This document shows, one piece after another, positions 53,280 through 64,000 of a stretch of 64,000 bases of DNA; the stretch's first letter is position 1; each line of letters opens with the position of its first letter. The position numbers and the translations under genes are program-made. Location of the stretch: the NCBI RefSeq assembly GCF_030272615.1, contig NC_081409.1, positions 618,063,255 through 618,127,254 of the forward strand. The letters run 5' to 3'. Source of the DNA: Cryptomeria japonica (lineage: Eukaryota > Streptophyta > Pinopsida > Cupressales > Cupressaceae). The notes under the pieces were generated by a model that did not search any database, was not told where the DNA came from, and saw nothing but the letters and a program-made list of their open reading frames with translations.

Positions 53280-55670
53280 TGTAAGTAGATAGGCTAGGCT
53301 CTAGAATAAGAACTCTTTTGGAGATTACTCAACAACAAGGAAAAAGTGGAAATGAAATTGTGGAATTTAGAACTAGAAATTGATATAAATGGTTTTTCTT
53401 CAAAAAAAAAAAGGGCTAACAAATTTGGGCTGATTGAAAACATAATAGGCTATTGTGAATGGACAAATCTTAGAAAAACTAAGGTCAAGTGGCTATATGA
53501 GGGTGAGAGGAATACAAATTTCTTCAACATTTCCACCAATATTAGGAGATAAAATAGTAAGATCTAAAAAATTTAGATACATTAAGGGGTTGTCTTGGAG
53601 GATATTGGTGTTATTAGTTTGGAAGGGAAGAACTTTTTTAAAGCTTTACTTGGGGTTCCTTCTGAGTTAGATCTAGTTTCCCAAGAGGAGATGTTGAGTA
53701 ATATTCCTAGTTTAATTTTAGAGGAAAAAAATGAAGCACTACTTGCTCCATACTCAAGAGAGGAGATTAGGAGAGTTGACTTTTCCATGGGAGCTAGGAA
53801 GGCTCCCAAGCTAGTTGGATTTCAATTGAGTTTTTTAAAACTATACTGGGATCTTGTGGTTGCAGATGTATGTTTATTCACTAAGGAAAATAGGTTGCAC
53901 GTGGATATTTATAAACCATGTGGAACTCAAAGTATGTAGCTCTTGTTCCAAAGGTTAAATAACCAAAATACTTTGATCAATTTAAGTGTATTGCTCTCTG
54001 TAACATAATCTATAAAGTGGTTGCAAAGGCTATGGAATCAAGACTCAAGGTCTACTTGAACAACCTTATCTCAAGGGAGAGGATTAGATTCTTCAAAGAT
54101 AGACATCTATTTAGATGGTGTTATGATTTCTCACAATGTAATTCATTCCATCCAAAGTAGGAAGACAAAAGGTATGACTATCAAATTGGATATGAAAAAA
54201 GCTTATGACATAGTATCATGGGCCTTTCTATTGAGCATTGAAAGAAAAATTGGGTTTAGTGAATTATTGTGTATGTGAGTTAAAAGTTGAATTTTGCCCA
54301 CCTCTTATGCTATTCTTATCAATGGTGTTCCAAATTATATTTTATATGCTAAAAAGGGGCTCTGAAAAAGTGAGCCTTTGCTACCTTTAATGTTCCTCAT
54401 TCTAGGAAAGGCTTTGAGAAAAATTCAACAAAATGAGGATAGAATTGACAATATTATAGGGTTACAAATCCCCAAGGTTCTTATAACATCTCAAATCTTA
54501 AATTCTTTGATGACACTTTATTATTTGGAGAGGCTATAACAAGAGAGGCTTAGGTTTTTAATAAAATCCTAGTTAATTATGAAGCTATAGCTAGGAACAA
54601 GGTGAATGGTGATAAATCTTTGATTTTATTCTTGAAATTCCCTTGTCTAGAGATCTTGGAGATTTAGAGGACTTGGGGTTTTCAATTTTTTTAGCTTCCA
54701 AGTAAATATTTAGGAATGCCTCTAATTAATAGAAGGCCTACATATAAATATTGGAGAAATGTCCTCAAGAGGGTTCAAGGTATGATTGCTTCTTGGAAGG
54801 GTAATTGGCTTTCTTCGATGTGCATAATTTCTCTAATTAAAGTTTCCATGTCTATAGTTCCAATTTACACTATGCCTATGTTTCAAATCACAAACAAGGT
54901 GTCTAAAATAATCAAAGATATCAAAAGAGGTTTTTATGGAGAGGGTGCAAAGACAATTTTAAATATAGTTTGGTGAAGTAGGATAAGATATGCAAGATTA
55001 TAAAACTAGAGGGATAGGGGGTTAAAAAATGCAAAGAGATGAATAAATCTCTAAGAGCTAAGCTGGTTCTGACAATTTATTAGAAGGATAAGTTGTGGAG
55101 TAAGATTATCAAAGGAAAATATATTGAAAACATCATTGACAATTTATTTGGTTAGGATCATATTATTCATCCTAGACTTGGTATTTAGAATTTCCTTAGA
55201 CATTGTAGTAGGATCATTTTGACAAATTTTAAATAGAATTTGCATGATGATAGAAAAATTAGGTTCTAGAGGGATTGTTGGTTGAAGGTCAAGGTTTTAC
55301 TAGACTCCCTACATTTCAATCCTTTACTTACCCATTTGAAGATGTTGTGGGCAACTAGGTTATATACTACATGGAAGGTTGTCCCAAGATAAATACATTC
55401 TTTTGAATGGTTTGAAAGAAAAGGGTTTTCACCTTGGATAGGTCGAGAATTTTTTCCCATTATGTTTAGACATATTTCCTTAAAAGGTGGGGATTATATT
55501 GGGTTCTCTCTGAGAATGCTCCAAAGTTATAGAAGATATGGGAACTAAAAGTGTATATCCCTCATCTAAGACTAATTTGGGATGTGGCTTTAGCTTTGGC
55601 TCTAATTTTGTGTTCCATCATGCCCGCTTTAAAAATTTATTTTATTTCATTCTCTCTTTAAAAAAAAAAT
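53280..55670 (+). pseudogene. LINE (L1-type) reverse transcriptase remnant
   Basis: Plus-strand frames with many stops show the plant LINE order. Near 53470, TKVKWLYEGERNTNFF; near 53750, YSREEIRRVDFSMGARKAPK followed by GFQLSFLKLYWDLV; near 53950, a PKVK...ECIALCN-like stretch; near 54500, FFDDTLLFGE in place of the usual FADD catalytic box; near 54700, KYLGMPLINRR and WKGNWLSSMCIISLIKVSMS. A zf-RVT-like region follows to about 55600, and an A-rich run at 55660 may be the old poly(A) tail. The 5' end stops at the copia LTR (53237), suggesting interruption. It is a fossil reverse transcriptase. Confidence 0.85.
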
Positions 55671-57990
55671 AAAATTGATAAGGATGAAAGTTATAAATTT
55701 TTTTTTTATAAATTATAAATTAAATCATCTAATTAAAATTAATCTATCAATTAATCATAACATTGTTGTCATTTTTCTTTTTATCCATTATTTTTCTACT
55801 TAATATATATATTATATAATCCAATAATTATCATATAGGAGAAACACAAATAAATTTTTGAAAGTGTATGTATAACTATTATTTATTACATAAAAAATAA
55901 TTAAATATAATATAAAAAAGGAAATAATAATTAAATTTTAAATCAATTAATAGTTTCATAATCAAAATTTATTGACAATTTTTTTAAAGAAAATATAAGT
56001 GAACATCAAGAAAAAGTAGTTGCTTTTGAGAAAATATTTTTAAAAATGATTCTTTATAATTATTTCTAATAATTAAAAAACTATAAAATGCGAACATAAA
56101 CAAAAATATAATTTGTAAAAGTAGAATTATCAAAGTTATGAATAATGAGTTAAAGTAAACAATGTAAATATAAAAATGTAGGTTATGCATGTCATAAATA
56201 AAATTATTCTTAAATAAAAATTAAAAATTATTTAAATAAATAAAATGACTTCAAATTGATATATTTTGATATTTTTAGAATTAATTTATTAAAAAACAAT
56301 ATACTAATAATTGAGATATTTATGTTTTTTAAAGAAAAAATAAATTTAATTACAATTAATATAAATATATTTTAAGCATTAATTATAAACTTATGAGTTT
56401 TAGAGGAAAAATGTTGCGACAACAAGTGTGCCCATTTTGAATTTGAGCATTTATTAAAAATAAAAAGAAAAATATTGCAAGTGAAGATATAGACTAAAGA
56501 AAATATCTAATATAAGAGAGGGAAAATGTTGCCAAAATGAATAGCTAGAAAAGAACCGCACAAGTAAAGAAAATAAAATTCATAAGTACTAAAGGCATGT
56601 TCTTATTCAAGTGAAAAATACCTAAAAAAATTATGAAAATAATCATCTTAGTTTTCTTCTAAAATAACAACAAAAAAAATTCTAAAATAACAACCTAAAA
56701 CAAAAATCATCAATCCATTTAAAGAAAATAAACTTCACATTATGGAGAATAATACACATCAACAAAGTACTATGAATCTGAACTAATGATCTCAAAATTT
56801 GGATACAAGCTTACACTCCTTAAAAGAAGTATAAGCAACTCTGAAACTTATTAAAAGGAACCTTCTTTAAGAAATCTTTTTAACTTGAAAACTATTCAAT
56901 TCATTTATCTTCCCCTGCCTAGGTACACCATTCAGATAAGGAAAGCATAATTGTATATCTTTGAGGTTTTCTTTATTCATCAACCTCATTTTGGTGCTGA
57001 TATTCTATAATTTTTATTTATTAATATAAATTTCAGGCATATATCTTTTACTAAAAAAAAATTATATACTATAATGTGATATTCAGCTACTTGGTTGGTA
57101 TGACTTTGGCATGAATGTAACTTACAATATATTCATAAACTTCTTAAGATGTTTATCTAAAGAGTTGTTGGTGTAGAGAAATAATACCTTATTAATTGTA
57201 TTAATCATGAAATAAATAATAATTCAATCATTAATAAACTCTTCATTCCATTTTACATCAACAAGATTTAGTGTTTGTCACATATTTTCAACTACAACGA
57301 ATACATCCTTGTAGATTCTTATTAGAAATACTTGAACTTTGATTATAATATTATTAATAACAAGAAATAAAAAGTTAAAGTGTGTTCAATTCATTCTCCT
57401 TGATGAAATATGAGTTCTATGGAGCTAAAATATTTCATATTCATAAATATATTAATAAAAAATTCAGTAAAGAATTATAAGTACTCATGGGATGAATAAA
57501 ATTCTTTTCCAATATTAAGGGATACCAATTATTTCATGCATCAATATATTTATATGCAACAAATAAATATGATCATTCTTCATTTGAGATATATTATTTT
57601 TTTAACCCTATATATATATATACTTGTGAAAATGGTGACTATCATCTAGAAATGAACTACTATTGTGTGTTGCCCAATACACAATGTAGGTCTAAAATTT
57701 GAGTATATACGAGCTTAGTTAATGTGACACTTATTATTACAAATTATATAATTTATTTCAAATGTAATAGACTCTCTAATTTGTCATATTGTGTCATTAT
57801 TGAGTTTGATATATAATAAGCTATCAAACTTTCCTTTTTGTCTAATTATTGAGTTTGATAATTATATATATATATATATCTAGGGTACATTAATAATCCA
57901 ATGTTTATCCATATTATACCTATTATAAGAGGTAATCAAACAAAAAATATAATAAAAATGACATGGGCTATAACTATACAAAAGACATAA
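55671..57990. other. Very AT-rich intergenic DNA
   Basis: No gene, LTR pair or RNA recognised. Short TA microsatellites occur at about 57610-57630 and 57863-57880. Confidence 0.55.
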
Positions 57991-60461
57991 AAATTTATAT
58001 TACAAAGGTCCACAATAGATATTTTTTATATAGAGATAGAATGACTTTAGAAATAGTTTCTGTTTTTGGTATCTCTAGAGTGTTGATTAATAAAAGCAGG
58101 AGAGGGCCCATACCCATTACATAACTACCAAATTGACACACAATGGGAACACACCAGAAGTGAGACCACCGGGAAGATGAACAACCAAAAAAGGCAAGCC
58201 TTTTTTGAAACATGCTTTAACCAGAGCAAAAAACTGGTGGGAACATGGTTCCTAGAAAACCAAAATTGCCTAATCAAAAACCAAAGGGGTTTGGGTTCAC
58301 CCCAAACCATCTTCCAAGCAGGCCCTTGAGCTTGCAATAGTGAAGCCAAGGTAATAGACAACATTAGTAGATTTTGAAAGGCTTTCTACAACCTTGTAGA
58401 CAAGCTCACCATGTTCCACAAAAAGAGATGAGGAACAATTGATAGAGAAACCTAGCCATTCCTTGCACCCAAATACTAGAGAAAGGACTAGAACCAAATA
58501 GTCCATAGGGTTTTGAAAGGGTTTTGAAAGGCATCCATGAACCTTTTCCTGATGGAAATCCCTACAAACAATACAACAATAACAACCACCTCAATAGGCT
58601 TATTATTCACAGAAATGAAAAACACTAGAACCCCAACAAGCACATTGCTCAGGGTTCCAATAAAAGGCCACCAAAAAGGGTGGGGATCACTGGAAGAAAA
58701 ACAAAATTTTGAGGGAGTAAACACTTCAAGTGGGAGTTAGGATAAAACATAGTGGTAGGAAAGAAGGGAGCATGGCCCTCTCTAGTTAGGTGCCCACAGG
58801 GTAATTAACCCATAACACTCCCCCACTTCCAACCAATCATGTTTAGTAATAGACCAACACCAAAAGTGAAAACATCAGTCCCAGAGAAAATCTTAGCCTC
58901 AAATCCCCCAAACCCCAACCCCACCTTGAAGAAGATCCACCTCGATAGAAGTGTCCAAAGGGGGGGGGATGATAGAAGGAAATCACACCCTAGAAAAACA
59001 TATGGTACAAACCCAAGATTACCATAAAATGCAAGAGAAAAACTTAGATCAACAGAGAGGCCCATCTCCAAAGGGCCAAAAAAATAGAGCACCAAACACA
59101 AGCGGAAATGAACCTACTAGAGGAGCACTCATATGACACCAAGGAAGGAGAAAAACATCTCCCAACCAAAATCGTAGTGCCCACTCTTGAGCAGACTCTT
59201 GTTTCATTTTGGATTGACTTGATCGAACCTTTATTTTCGTGTGATAGATATGCTAGATATGATTTAACTTATGTGATGCATGGATATTGATTATGACTAT
59301 CTACGTTTCCCAATTGATGATTTTGATGATAAACGTTACATGATCTTACACTATTTGATGTTATTGACTATGCTCATGATTAGTTATAACTTCTACATGG
59401 TTAGATGTTTATCATGATGTGAATTGCTAAATGTAGTATATTGTGATAGATGCACAAATGGTTAGTAATAGTATTTTGATTATCATGTGTTTTGATAGAT
59501 TTTATGGATTGTGCCTCATTTTGGAATGGACATACTAACCCTAATTTTTATTTGCTTGTGATGCAAGGTTTCATGAGTTATATGTTCATTGTATGGATAC
59601 TGTTTGATTGTCTTCATGGGGAATCAACATCACATCACTCATTGTGAGTAGATGTGCCATTGCAACATTCTCCCACTTGCTTGTTATGTATATATATATG
59701 TATGCACATGTATCATCGTTGTGGTTGTAGGTACTAAGACATTCATTCCTCCTAGGAAAACGAGTGTGAGCTCCCTTGGCTTTACAAGTGTGAGTGTGTC
59801 TCTTCTCGATGGCAAATATGTGGTTCAGAGGTGTCATCGGTTCCCTACCCACACTCTAGGTCTAGGTTGTCATTGAGTACTCGTCATCAGTCTTGGTGAA
59901 TTTTGCCATGTCGTGTCAGTTGTCATGATTTGTGAGTATGTGGCAGGGTGAGTTTGATTATTTAGTCTATTTAATTTATTTAATTATGGTTATCAAATTA
60001 TAGTAATAGATTAATTATTTAATTTGTTTAATCATTATTTATTGATTTTAGTAATGGATTGATTGTTTAATCTATTTAATTGGCGATAAATGATTTATTA
60101 TGATTGAGTAATTAATTAATAATAATTTATGAGTTTATTAGTGATAGCGTTATTTTAATTTAACCATTTTTTATTATTTAATTAATCTTGCATTTGCATT
60201 TAAATTTATACTTATTGGGGATTTTGAGATTATATTTAATAATCAATGTTTTTAGTTTTGATTAATTAAAAATAGGTTTTTGAAAGGAACCCGGAACCTT
60301 GTTACAAAGCAGGAGAAAGATAAAGCATAAAAGAGGCATAAAACAACACTGCCTGATCACCCATACATAGAATAGTTCCCAGACAAAACAAAAAGGGAAC
60401 ACAAGACAAATGAAGCAACACTAGATAGCCAAAGGAAAGCACAAAGACAACACAAGGATAG
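57991..60461. other. Non-coding repeat sequence with LTR-like AT segment
   Basis: Short overlapping ORFs on both strands between 57995 and 59290 show no recognisable domain. From about 59940 to 60280 there is a strongly AT-rich stretch of imperfect repeats built on TTTAATCTATTTAATT, typical of conifer gypsy LTRs in my recollection. No LTR boundaries could be set. Confidence 0.45.
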
Positions 60462-61913
60462 CTAAATGTTTCTCATAAGTTCTTCAACATGAACCACCAT
60501 CTTCTTCATATTAATCGCATAATTTTTCATTTCTTCCAGCTCTTTTTCCTTGATATCAACCTATTTCTGAGTGTTGGCCCTTGTTCTTTTTCCATGACCC
60601 TTCTTCTCCATCTGATCCTTATCATCCTCCTTGCTTTTAATCTATTCAAATTTGTTAATCAAGATGTTAATATGGTCAACAATGGCCTTAAGGATCTGGA
60701 AGTTTTGCTTGACAATCCTCTTCATAGTAAGCTCCATCCCATCCACTCTATTGACCAGATTGTTTAGGTTAGTATCCAGATCCTTAGCATCTATGTTCCC
60801 TTCCAGCTCCTTCACCTTCTTTTCCTTTTCCACAATTTTACCAACCATAGCCTCAATTGCTTCAACCTTGTTAATAGAAACCATTTATTCTTTTATGTTT
60901 TCACAGTGATGCTTCTCACCCATAGTAACCTTTTTTATCACATTGAGGTCAATCTTCAACTCACTAATCTCTTTTTCCATTTTTCTAATGACCTCACAAA
61001 AACCCTTGCTGCTGTCATTACCAATGTCACTATGACAGTCATTTTGATTTCCCATGTTGTTCTCTTGACCCTCATTCTGCATTCTTTGTGTGCTCCGATT
61101 CTCCCCATGATCACCATCCAACATTTCATCTTCCTCCTTACCCTTCTTATTATCTATTTTTTCAACCTCAGTATCCTCATCAGAAGAAATAATAATCTTC
61201 CTTTTCACCTTGTTTATCCCCTTACAAGTCTTCTTGGTCCTTTGGGTTTTCTTACCCATACCCTTTCTCTTCTTTCTTTTTATGAATTTATCATCAAAAG
61301 ACTCTTCCTTAGAGTCCAAAAGGTCAGAATCCACAATAGTCCCCTTGCTCTTTCCCTTGGTCTTCCCCTTGTTGCTAAAATCCTTAGACTCACCTTTAGA
61401 TTCATAGTAGAGATTGAACCCACTATTCTCACTTTCAGTATCATCATCCCTAATATTTTTGCCTTTACTAATGGGTTTCTCAATAGTTTTCCCCTTCAAC
61501 AGCTTATAAACTAAAACCATTAAACCCTGGTGGAGGGCATGTTCTCTCTGAGAGTCTTTCTGTACTTATCTAATAGTATGATCCATAGAGCAAGCAAGAT
61601 AGTAAGGCAGACTGACCTTGTCACCATGATGAAAGTGATTAAGCAACACAAAATGATGCCCATAAGCCCTTGTGAATCTCCCATCCAGAGTAATGTAGCT
61701 GATGGTGGCAAACAACACAAACCTCCACAGCCTACAAACACGCTTAGGGGAATGGTAGGGATTATCCACCTTCACCAATTTCCTTTTTTCTCCACCAGTG
61801 ATAGGAAACCTATCCGCAGCCTTGTCAAACACACTTCGATCTCTGTAAAATTTAATACCTTCTTTAACCATACCCGTAGCTTCAGTAATGACATCTTCAT
61901 CCATCTTCTTCAC
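60462..61913 (-). pseudogene. Decayed ORF: conserved-looking N-terminus and charged coiled-coil C-terminus, unknown
   Basis: One minus-strand frame of 484 codons runs from MKKMDEDVITEATGMV at 61913 to a TAG at 60462 with no frameshift. It is broken by TAA at 61566, TAA at 60885, TAG at 60642 and TAG at 60561. The first ~115 residues look folded (GIKFYRDRSVFDKAADRFPI, SPKRVCRLWRFVLFATISYI, GHHFVLLNHFHHGDKVSLPY). The rest is Lys/Glu/Asp/Ser-rich with acidic and basic clusters (KRKKRKGMGKK, SSDEDTEVEK) and heptad-like coils near the end. The retained frame suggests recent function. I recall similar ORFs in conifer retroelement libraries, but cannot name a family. Confidence 0.55.
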
Positions 61914-62300
61914 CTGGGTACTAATAAGAATGCAAAGCGGAAAAATCGAACCCTAGGGGTTCCCCCCACTCCACACCAAGGAGAGAGAAAGGAGGGTCAC
62001 TAGGGTTGACGGTTTTCACTTAGGAGGGACTTTACATTCAAAAGAGGGGCTGAAACCCATAAGATCCAATCCCACACAATGCAAGACTAGATTCTAAATG
62101 AGTTTCAAGGGTTGAGATAACAAGGATACCCTCTTTTGTAAAGAATGTAGATAGAATGATTGAACTAGGAATGTATGTAAAAGCCAGAAAGATTCGCTTA
62201 TAAACGGAGATAGGGATATGGGATGAAGTTGCGGACCTGAAATTAGCAGTAAAATGTCGAGACGGTGCTGTTCTGCAAATTTGAGCGAAAGTTGTCAGGA

Positions 62301-62327
62301 GGATGGCGCCCGGAGTGCACATGGTCC
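62301..62327 (+). repeat. Diverged relative of the 28-bp semi-palindrome
   Basis: GGATGGCGCC at the left and GCACATGGTCC at the right, inside a longer GGAGGA...TCCTCC inverted pair (62297-62330). It is 27 bp rather than 28 and less certain. Confidence 0.5.
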
Positions 62328-62695
62328 TCCGAAAAATCCGCGAAATGAAGGGGGATCTGTTCGTCTCTGCACAAGGATTCCAGATCTTCAATTACAACCG
62401 CGTACTTGCAACCTACAAACAGAAAAGAGAGGACGATTAGGGGTTAGGGATTAGGGGTTTGCCTTTAAGTCAAACCCCGGTTTTGGAATTAACCAAGAAA
62501 TGAGAATGCTGTAAATGTAAATGTTTGTAATGTAAACAAGTACGGATACCTTGTTGTAAGAATGTTTGTATTCTTACATGCGAAGGTGTAACAAATGTTG
62601 TATGTTATATGTTGTAAGTGATCTCCTCTTCAATGGTTGAATCCTTGTCTTTGAATGCAACACCTAGCCTTGAATGGAGACTTAGAATGCTCAAT

Positions 62696-62740
62696 TGCTT
62701 GAAGGAATGCTTGAATGCTTGAATGCTTGAATGTTTGAAT
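62696..62740 (+). repeat. GCTTGAAT octamer tandem repeat
   Basis: About five copies of an 8-bp unit, GCTTGAAT, with small variations (GTTTGAAT, GAAGGAAT). Confidence 0.85.
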
Positions 62741-62933
62741 ATCGCTTCTACGTCTTGCTCTTGCTTATTTTTCTCCTTCCCTTTCTAGGAGAGGAAAAGT
62801 AGTTTATATACTTGTCAATTAGGGTTGAGAGACTGATTTTTCCGACCTTAGGCCGACCTAGCAACATTATTTTCCAATTTGCAAACTTAAAGACCCGATG
62901 CCCAACAAGAGACTGGGCCCAAAATAGGGCCAG

Positions 62934-62961
62934 GGACCAGGGCGCTGGGCACCATGGTCCC
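62934..62961 (+). repeat. 28-bp semi-palindrome, copy D
   Basis: Starts GGACCAGGGCGC and ends CACCATGGTCCC, the same 28-bp length as copies A, B and C1 though 20 kb away. It lies in a GC-rich patch of the putative LTR. Confidence 0.85.
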
Positions 62962-63130
62962 ACCTCCCGGGACAACAGGGTGCAAGAAGGATCAGGCCAG
63001 GGTGCAGAAATATGCAGTTTTTGATGTCACAAGCAGGTTTCGGGGTCTCCATTCAGGTTCAACATTGCGCCACCATCGTGAAGACCCAAATGCAGTTGAA
63101 ATTGCAAGTGTCGCAATTTTAGGACGCTAC

Positions 63131-63148
63131 ATTTAGCCCCCACTTTAG
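63131..63148 (-). other. LTR edge with polypurine tract (minus strand)
   Basis: On the minus strand CTAAAGTGGGGGCTAAA is followed by TGTAGCGTCC, a classic polypurine tract plus TG LTR start. This would be the 3' LTR of an element whose body lies to the right, beyond the window. Confidence 0.55.
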
Positions 63149-64000
63149 CGGGAGTATAAGCGTACGCCCATACTTCTGGTAAAGTACAAGGAAACAACAT
63201 TGAAAAACTTTCACCACGTCGAAGAGGCAAGATACACCAAGCCCCCAGTGGACTAAGGATCTTATGACTTCGATTGACAAAGTAAAAGGGAAGATCACGA
63301 GGGAGAACCATGACTGTTAGTACTAAGGTTCCCTCACTATGAGTCATGCAAGAAAAATACCAAAAATTTTCGAGGCAAAGCTAAGTTCACCAAGAAATTT
63401 TCAAGTATCTTGAAGAGATATGAACGGGGTGTATGCCCCCCTACGTTAAAGCGATCGCACACGCCTCATCGGGGGTGATTTCTTTAAGGTAGTGATACAT
63501 ATAAGAAAAGGGAAAGGAGCACGTTATCACAAGGATTTAGCACCCAAGTGTGAGATAAGCCCAAGGATAATAGACACAAAACACAAAGCACGAGGTGACT
63601 TCGCTTTCCTTGGGGTCAGTATGCTGTATGATAATTCATGTATATCATATGTATGTATGCATAATTGTTCTTCATTCCCCAATCAAGGAAGGTCACCTAG
63701 AAGAAGGGAACACATGTGTCTTTTGAGTCAACATGAGAGAGACCAAAAGAGATCTCAATGCTTTGCATCGTCCTCAAGTAGACAACACTAAGGACAACAA
63801 ATAGAAGAATGAGAATAACACATAGAAGAAGTAACAAAAGAGATCAAGAGAGGAGGAGAGAGTCTGCTATGCTAATGAAACTAGTCTAGCACGTCATCTA
63901 CTCCCCGATCTTGCTGATCAATATTTTGGGAAGGCAGGAAACACGCTAGAGGAGGAACATCCAACACAGCAGATGGAACTATCACAAGATCCAAACAAGG
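63149..64000. other. Right end, probable interior of an LTR element
   Basis: No coding frame is recognised. On the minus strand further G-rich tracts occur (CACTGGGGGCTTGG near 63245, ACGTAGGGGGGCATAC near 63440), resembling repeated polypurine tracts in a 3' untranslated tail. Confidence 0.4.

Larger units (their letters stand above)
61914..63130. other. Putative LTR and leader on the minus strand
   Basis: On the minus strand this runs from a TG boundary at 63131 toward the ORF at 61913. It contains a TTAGGGG/TTAGGGA cluster at about 62438-62458 (telobox-like), an 8-bp tandem repeat, and two copies of the GGAC...GTCC-type motif. A primer site was not found, so the far LTR end is unknown. 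No gene is recognised. Confidence 0.4.

Noticed and set aside
57995-59136. Several 60-100 residue ORFs on both strands
   Set aside because: They overlap each other in all frames and show no shared domain or splice logic; likely chance in a less AT-rich repeat.
60906-61514. 202-residue plus-strand ORF
   Set aside because: It is the antisense shadow of the charged minus-strand frame at 60885-61520; its Leu/Thr/Ile-rich content mirrors Lys/Glu codons.
62300-62316. TGGCGCCCGG as a plus-strand retroelement primer site
   Set aside because: No LTR ending in CA precedes it; it is better explained as part of the GGAC...GTCC-type inverted motif.

Overview
The window looks like nuclear DNA of a gymnosperm, most likely a conifer. 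It is AT-rich, packed with decayed nested retroelements, and carries a long insertion of plastid DNA. That insertion includes chlB, the light-independent protochlorophyllide reductase gene that angiosperm plastids have lost. The trnQ-trnT adjacency inside it recalls rearranged cupressophyte plastomes; this is recollection, not a search result. All calls and coordinates were made by eye.

Layout. (1) 1-1550: no recognisable gene. (2) 1551-17168: a Ty3/gypsy chromovirus on the minus strand with ~2.1 kb LTRs, tRNA-iMet primer site, polypurine tract and one decayed gag-pol frame ending in a chromodomain. A Ty1/copia element (8233-14899, plus strand) sits inside its gag with a perfect 5-bp target duplication. 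(3) 18095-18203: a long AC microsatellite. (4) About 18284-30855: the plastid insertion (NUPT): chlB, trnQ-UUG, trnT-UGU, rps4, trnS-GGA, ycf3 with two group II introns, psaA, psaB, rps14, trnfM-CAU and trnG-GCC. Every protein gene except rps4 is broken, mostly by C-to-T type nonsense changes at CpG or CHG sites. (5) 33637-37090: an apparently intact seven-exon MIKC-type MADS-box gene on the minus strand, the only convincing functional nuclear gene here. (6) 39561-55670: a mosaic of remnants: an unidentified ORF, two LINE fragments on opposite strands, a gypsy-like gag/protease remnant, a gag with a zinc-knuckle array, a long non-pol ORF, a miniature LTR element (TRIM) and a copia-type 3' LTR. 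(7) 55671-64000: AT-rich and LTR-like sequence with a decayed charged/coiled-coil ORF (60462-61913) and another LTR end near 63131.

Working together: the plastid genes keep plastid order and operon spacing (psaA-psaB-rps14) but are a fossil, not a working system. The retroelements form layers: copia inside gypsy, and TRIM inside the non-pol ORF of another element. The MADS gene keeps canonical exon sizes (182, 67, 47, 100, 42, 42, 144 nt) and an open 207-residue frame.

Most notable leads: the intact MADS gene with a foldback element in an intron; a CHG/CpG decay signature across gypsy pol and the NUPT; a 28-bp GGAC...GTCCC semi-palindrome recurring in at least four places; the 374-bp TRIM with two 159-bp LTRs; ACCGGT motifs scattered through both LTRs and coding region of the copia element; a 21-bp direct repeat at both ends of the NUPT; and two long ORFs of unknown function that seem linked to LTR elements.
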